Origin: Deltaproteobacteria bacterium
GTDB lineage: Bacteria; Desulfobacterota; Desulfomonilia; UBA1062
Direction: 5' to 3'
DNA length: 7,122 bases
Assembly (NCBI GenBank): GCA_016934135.1
Contig: JAFGTK010000319.1
Span: 1 to 7,122, forward strand
This document shows, piece by piece, positions 5,913-7,122 of the stretch. Position numbers and translations under genes: made by a program. Under the pieces are notes generated by a model. The model worked only from the letters and a program-made list of their open reading frames with translations. It was not told the DNA's origin and made no database searches. Every line of letters starts with the position of its first letter. Position 1 is the first letter of the stretch.

Positions 5913-6462
5913 ATTTTCTCTCATACTTCCCCATCAGCTCTGCCTGGCCTATGATGTGGCCTTTCATGGCATCGAGCAGTTCCTTCTTTGTTCTGCCAGG
6001 CGGCAGGCTCAGTTCACTGTCGAGCGCATAGAGCTTGAAGAAATACCGGTGGGTGCCTGAGGGCGGGCACGGTCCGCCATAGCCGGTTTTTCTGAAATCA
6101 TTTTTTCCCTGTGTGCCCCCTGAAGAAGGGTATTCCACTGGATCTACATCTTCATCAAGCTCCTGTGTCCCGGGCGGTATATCGTAGTATACCCAGTGTA
6201 CCCATGTGCCAGCCGGTGCATCCGGGTCGTCACAGATCAGAGCGATACTTCTGGTCCCCGCCTGCAGCCCTGTCCACGCAAGAGGCGGTGAAACGTCTTT
6301 CCCGTCGCAGGTATACGCGGATGGTATCATTGCGCCCTGGGTGAATGCGTTTGATCTCAGTTCCATCGTTCCACCTCCTCTCTCGTCTGCCCATGCCGCA
6401 TGAGAAAGACCGCAGATGAACAGTGCCGGAACAAGCAAAAACCCCGCGAGGTCTTTGTTCAT
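5911..6462 (-). CDS. Exported YbhB/YbcL-type PEBP-family protein (Raf kinase inhibitor-like)
   Basis: This 183-residue protein begins with a signal peptide: MNK, a hydrophobic core at about 5-20, then a likely signal peptidase I site after A-W-A at residue 25, so the mature form would lie outside the cytoplasm. LFIC at 14-17 is a poor lipobox. The rest (34-183) is a complete PEBP domain with the ligand-pocket signatures DPDAPAGTWVHW (79-90) and GYGGPCPPSGTHRYFFKLYA (127-146) typical of bacterial YbhB/YbcL. Family members bind small anions or phospholipid-like ligands in eukaryotes; the bacterial role is unclear. The ATG at 6462 has an excellent AAGGAGGT site, and a promoter is visible at 6493-6520. 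A second in-frame ATG (6366) also has a consensus ribosome binding site, which may yield a form without the signal peptide. The stop codon TAG lies in the foldback array. Confidence 0.93.
   Translation of the reverse strand: MNKDLAGFLLVPALFICGLSHAAWADERGGGTMELRSNAFTQGAMIPSAYTCDGKDVSPPLAWTGLQAGTRSIALICDDPDAPAGTWVHWVYYDIPPGTQELDEDVDPVEYPSSGGTQGKNDFRKTGYGGPCPPSGTHRYFFKLYALDSELSLPPGRTKKELLDAMKGHIIGQAELMGKYERK
6364..6380 (-). promoter_or_regulatory. Internal ribosome binding site and second start in the PEBP gene
   Basis: On the minus strand GAGGAGGT (6380-6373) precedes, by 6 nt, the ATG at 6366-6364, which is Met33 of the long form. The site lies in the codons for the E-R-G-G-G linker between signal peptide and PEBP domain. 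Starting here would give a 151-residue protein that begins MELRSNAF, close to where cytoplasmic YbhB proteins start. Confidence 0.5.
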
Positions 6463-6492
6463 GACGACCTCCTTGTTTCATTGATATTCCCA

Positions 6493-6520
6493 ATAATAAT
6501 CTCAAAAGAAAAAATGACAA
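6493..6520 (-). promoter_or_regulatory. Sigma70-type promoter of the PEBP gene
   Basis: On the minus strand TTGTCA (6520-6515) and TATTAT (6498-6493) are separated by 16 nt; each matches 5 of 6 consensus bases, and the spacer is very A/T-rich. The predicted start near 6486 would leave a leader of about 24 nt that includes the AAGGAGGT site. Confidence 0.6.
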
Positions 6521-6577
6521 ATATCTTTCCGGAATGGACTGCTGCGCACCCCCCTTAAGAAACGGGATTCAGAATAC

Positions 6578-6776
6578 AGACCGTTGTCTTAGGCTATTTA
6601 GACCGTTAGGCTGTAGTCATTTAGGCTGTTAGCAAAAGATAAGAAGAAATGAACTACCCCGCAGCCCCGCAAAACAAACGGGATCTTCGGCAAGCTTCGA
6701 GGAATTAACCCGATAAAGATAGAATGAAGGAATCGGCAAAGCTCGTAGACCTAACAGCCTTCAGACTACAGCCTAA
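6578..6776. repeat. Foldback element with TTAGGCT words between the DUF72 and PEBP genes
   Basis: The left arm 6606-6632 (TTAGGCTGTAGTC, then AGGCTGTTAG) is complementary to 6751-6776: 13 and 10 exactly paired bases flank a short mismatched centre, and the loop is 118 nt. The left side carries three copies of TTAGGCT (6589, 6606, 6621) and a direct repeat AGACCGTT (6578-6585 and 6600-6607), so it is built from tandem short words like the array at 5701-5912 but with a different sequence. The loop is not coding as far as I can see. A 9-mer AAACGGGAT occurs at 6560-6568 and again in the loop at 6676-6684. The right arm ends 9 nt from the DUF72 stop codon. Confidence 0.7.
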
Positions 6777-6785
6777 AAAGCTCTG

Positions 6786-7122
6786 TCAACAGCATTCCAA
6801 GGGCATTTCTTTCGGGGCATCTCCTGACTGACTGCCCAGTAATTCTATCAGCCTCCTGGCATTCCTGGGTGCATATCCCATGTAGTCATTATCAAAGTAT
6901 ACGAAGGCATCCCTGTTCCAGGTCCTGATCTTGTCGGCCCACGATGCAAGCTCTTCTTCAGTGTAATCGGATGCATAGAGCACCTTGGATCCATGAAGCC
7001 GGATGTAGATGAAATCGGTTGTTACCGCTTCCAGGTACGGGTATCTTCCCGCTGTGTCCGATATGCACCAGGCAATGCCGTTTTCTTCAAGTAATTCAAG
7101 TGCATCCTTTCCGGTCCAGCTC
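6786..7122 (-). CDS. DUF72 family (YecE-like) protein, C-terminal part
   Basis: The frame is open from the right edge (first complete codon at 7121) to a TGA at 6786-6788, giving the last 111 residues. The stretches AWCISDTAGRYPY, DFIYIRLHGSK and FVYFDNDYMGYAPRNARRL are hallmarks of the C-terminal third of the DUF72 family (E. coli YecE), a TIM-barrel protein of about 240-300 residues whose biochemical role is unknown. The N-terminal half, start and promoter lie beyond the window. A GTG at 6983 is an internal codon, not a start, since the homology continues upstream of it. The tail after LLGSQ is not family-typical and ends in two cysteines. The transcript would run into the foldback element that begins within 10 nt of the stop. 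Confidence 0.88.
   Translation of the reverse strand, partial: SWTGKDALELLEENGIAWCISDTAGRYPYLEAVTTDFIYIRLHGSKVLYASDYTEEELASWADKIRTWNRDAFVYFDNDYMGYAPRNARRLIELLGSQSGDAPKEMPLECC

Noticed and set aside
435..5913. Reassignment of TAG as a sense codon, since three of six genes end in TAG
   Set aside because: All three proteins are complete at the TAG, and two of the three continuations stop within 4 and 17 codons; the DUF255 TAG is followed at once by the next gene's start.
6786..6983. Separate small gene starting at the GTG at 6983
   Set aside because: The frame continues upstream to the window edge with clear DUF72 sequence (AWCISDTAGRYPY, DFIYIRLHGSK), so the GTG is an internal valine codon.

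Overview
The window holds six genes on the minus strand, in transcription order DUF72-family protein (5' end beyond the right edge), exported PEBP/YbhB-like protein, PflX-type radical SAM protein, slipin (SPFH/band 7), DUF255 thioredoxin-fold protein, and AEC-family transporter. The last few codons of a seventh, unidentified gene enter from the left on the plus strand. All six minus-strand frames look intact, and the five complete ones have family-typical or slightly extended lengths. I see no rRNA, tRNA, CRISPR array, transposase, integrase or phage gene.

Layout. 1-87 is the end of a plus-strand reading frame, with a terminator-like hairpin over its stop. 88-434 is a convergent intergenic gap. 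435-3466 is a two-gene unit, DUF255 protein then AEC transporter, with 11 nt between them. 3659-4594 is the slipin, apparently transcribed alone from a recognisable sigma70-type promoter at 4658-4686. 4738-5676 is the radical SAM gene. 5701-5912 is a foldback array of short G-rich words. 5911-6462 is the PEBP gene, with its own promoter (6493-6520) and a strong internal second start. 6578-6776 is a second foldback element of different sequence. 6786-7122 is the C-terminal part of a DUF72 gene.

How the genes fit together. Nothing here forms a known pathway or defence system. Most genes are widespread conserved families of poorly defined role, separated by 120-320 nt with separate promoters where visible. 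Only DUF255-AEC looks like a true operon. The most unusual features are the two intergenic foldback elements, which begin at or just after the stop codon of the upstream gene, and the PEBP gene's two well-formed starts, which could give exported and cytoplasmic forms.

Organism. Base composition looks near 50% G+C with strong Shine-Dalgarno sites. The gene set (slipin, PflX-like radical SAM, DUF255, DUF72, exported YbhB) fits a Gram-negative, probably anaerobic or environmental bacterium such as a member of Desulfobacterota or Nitrospirota. That is inference from gene content only; no phylogenetic marker is present.
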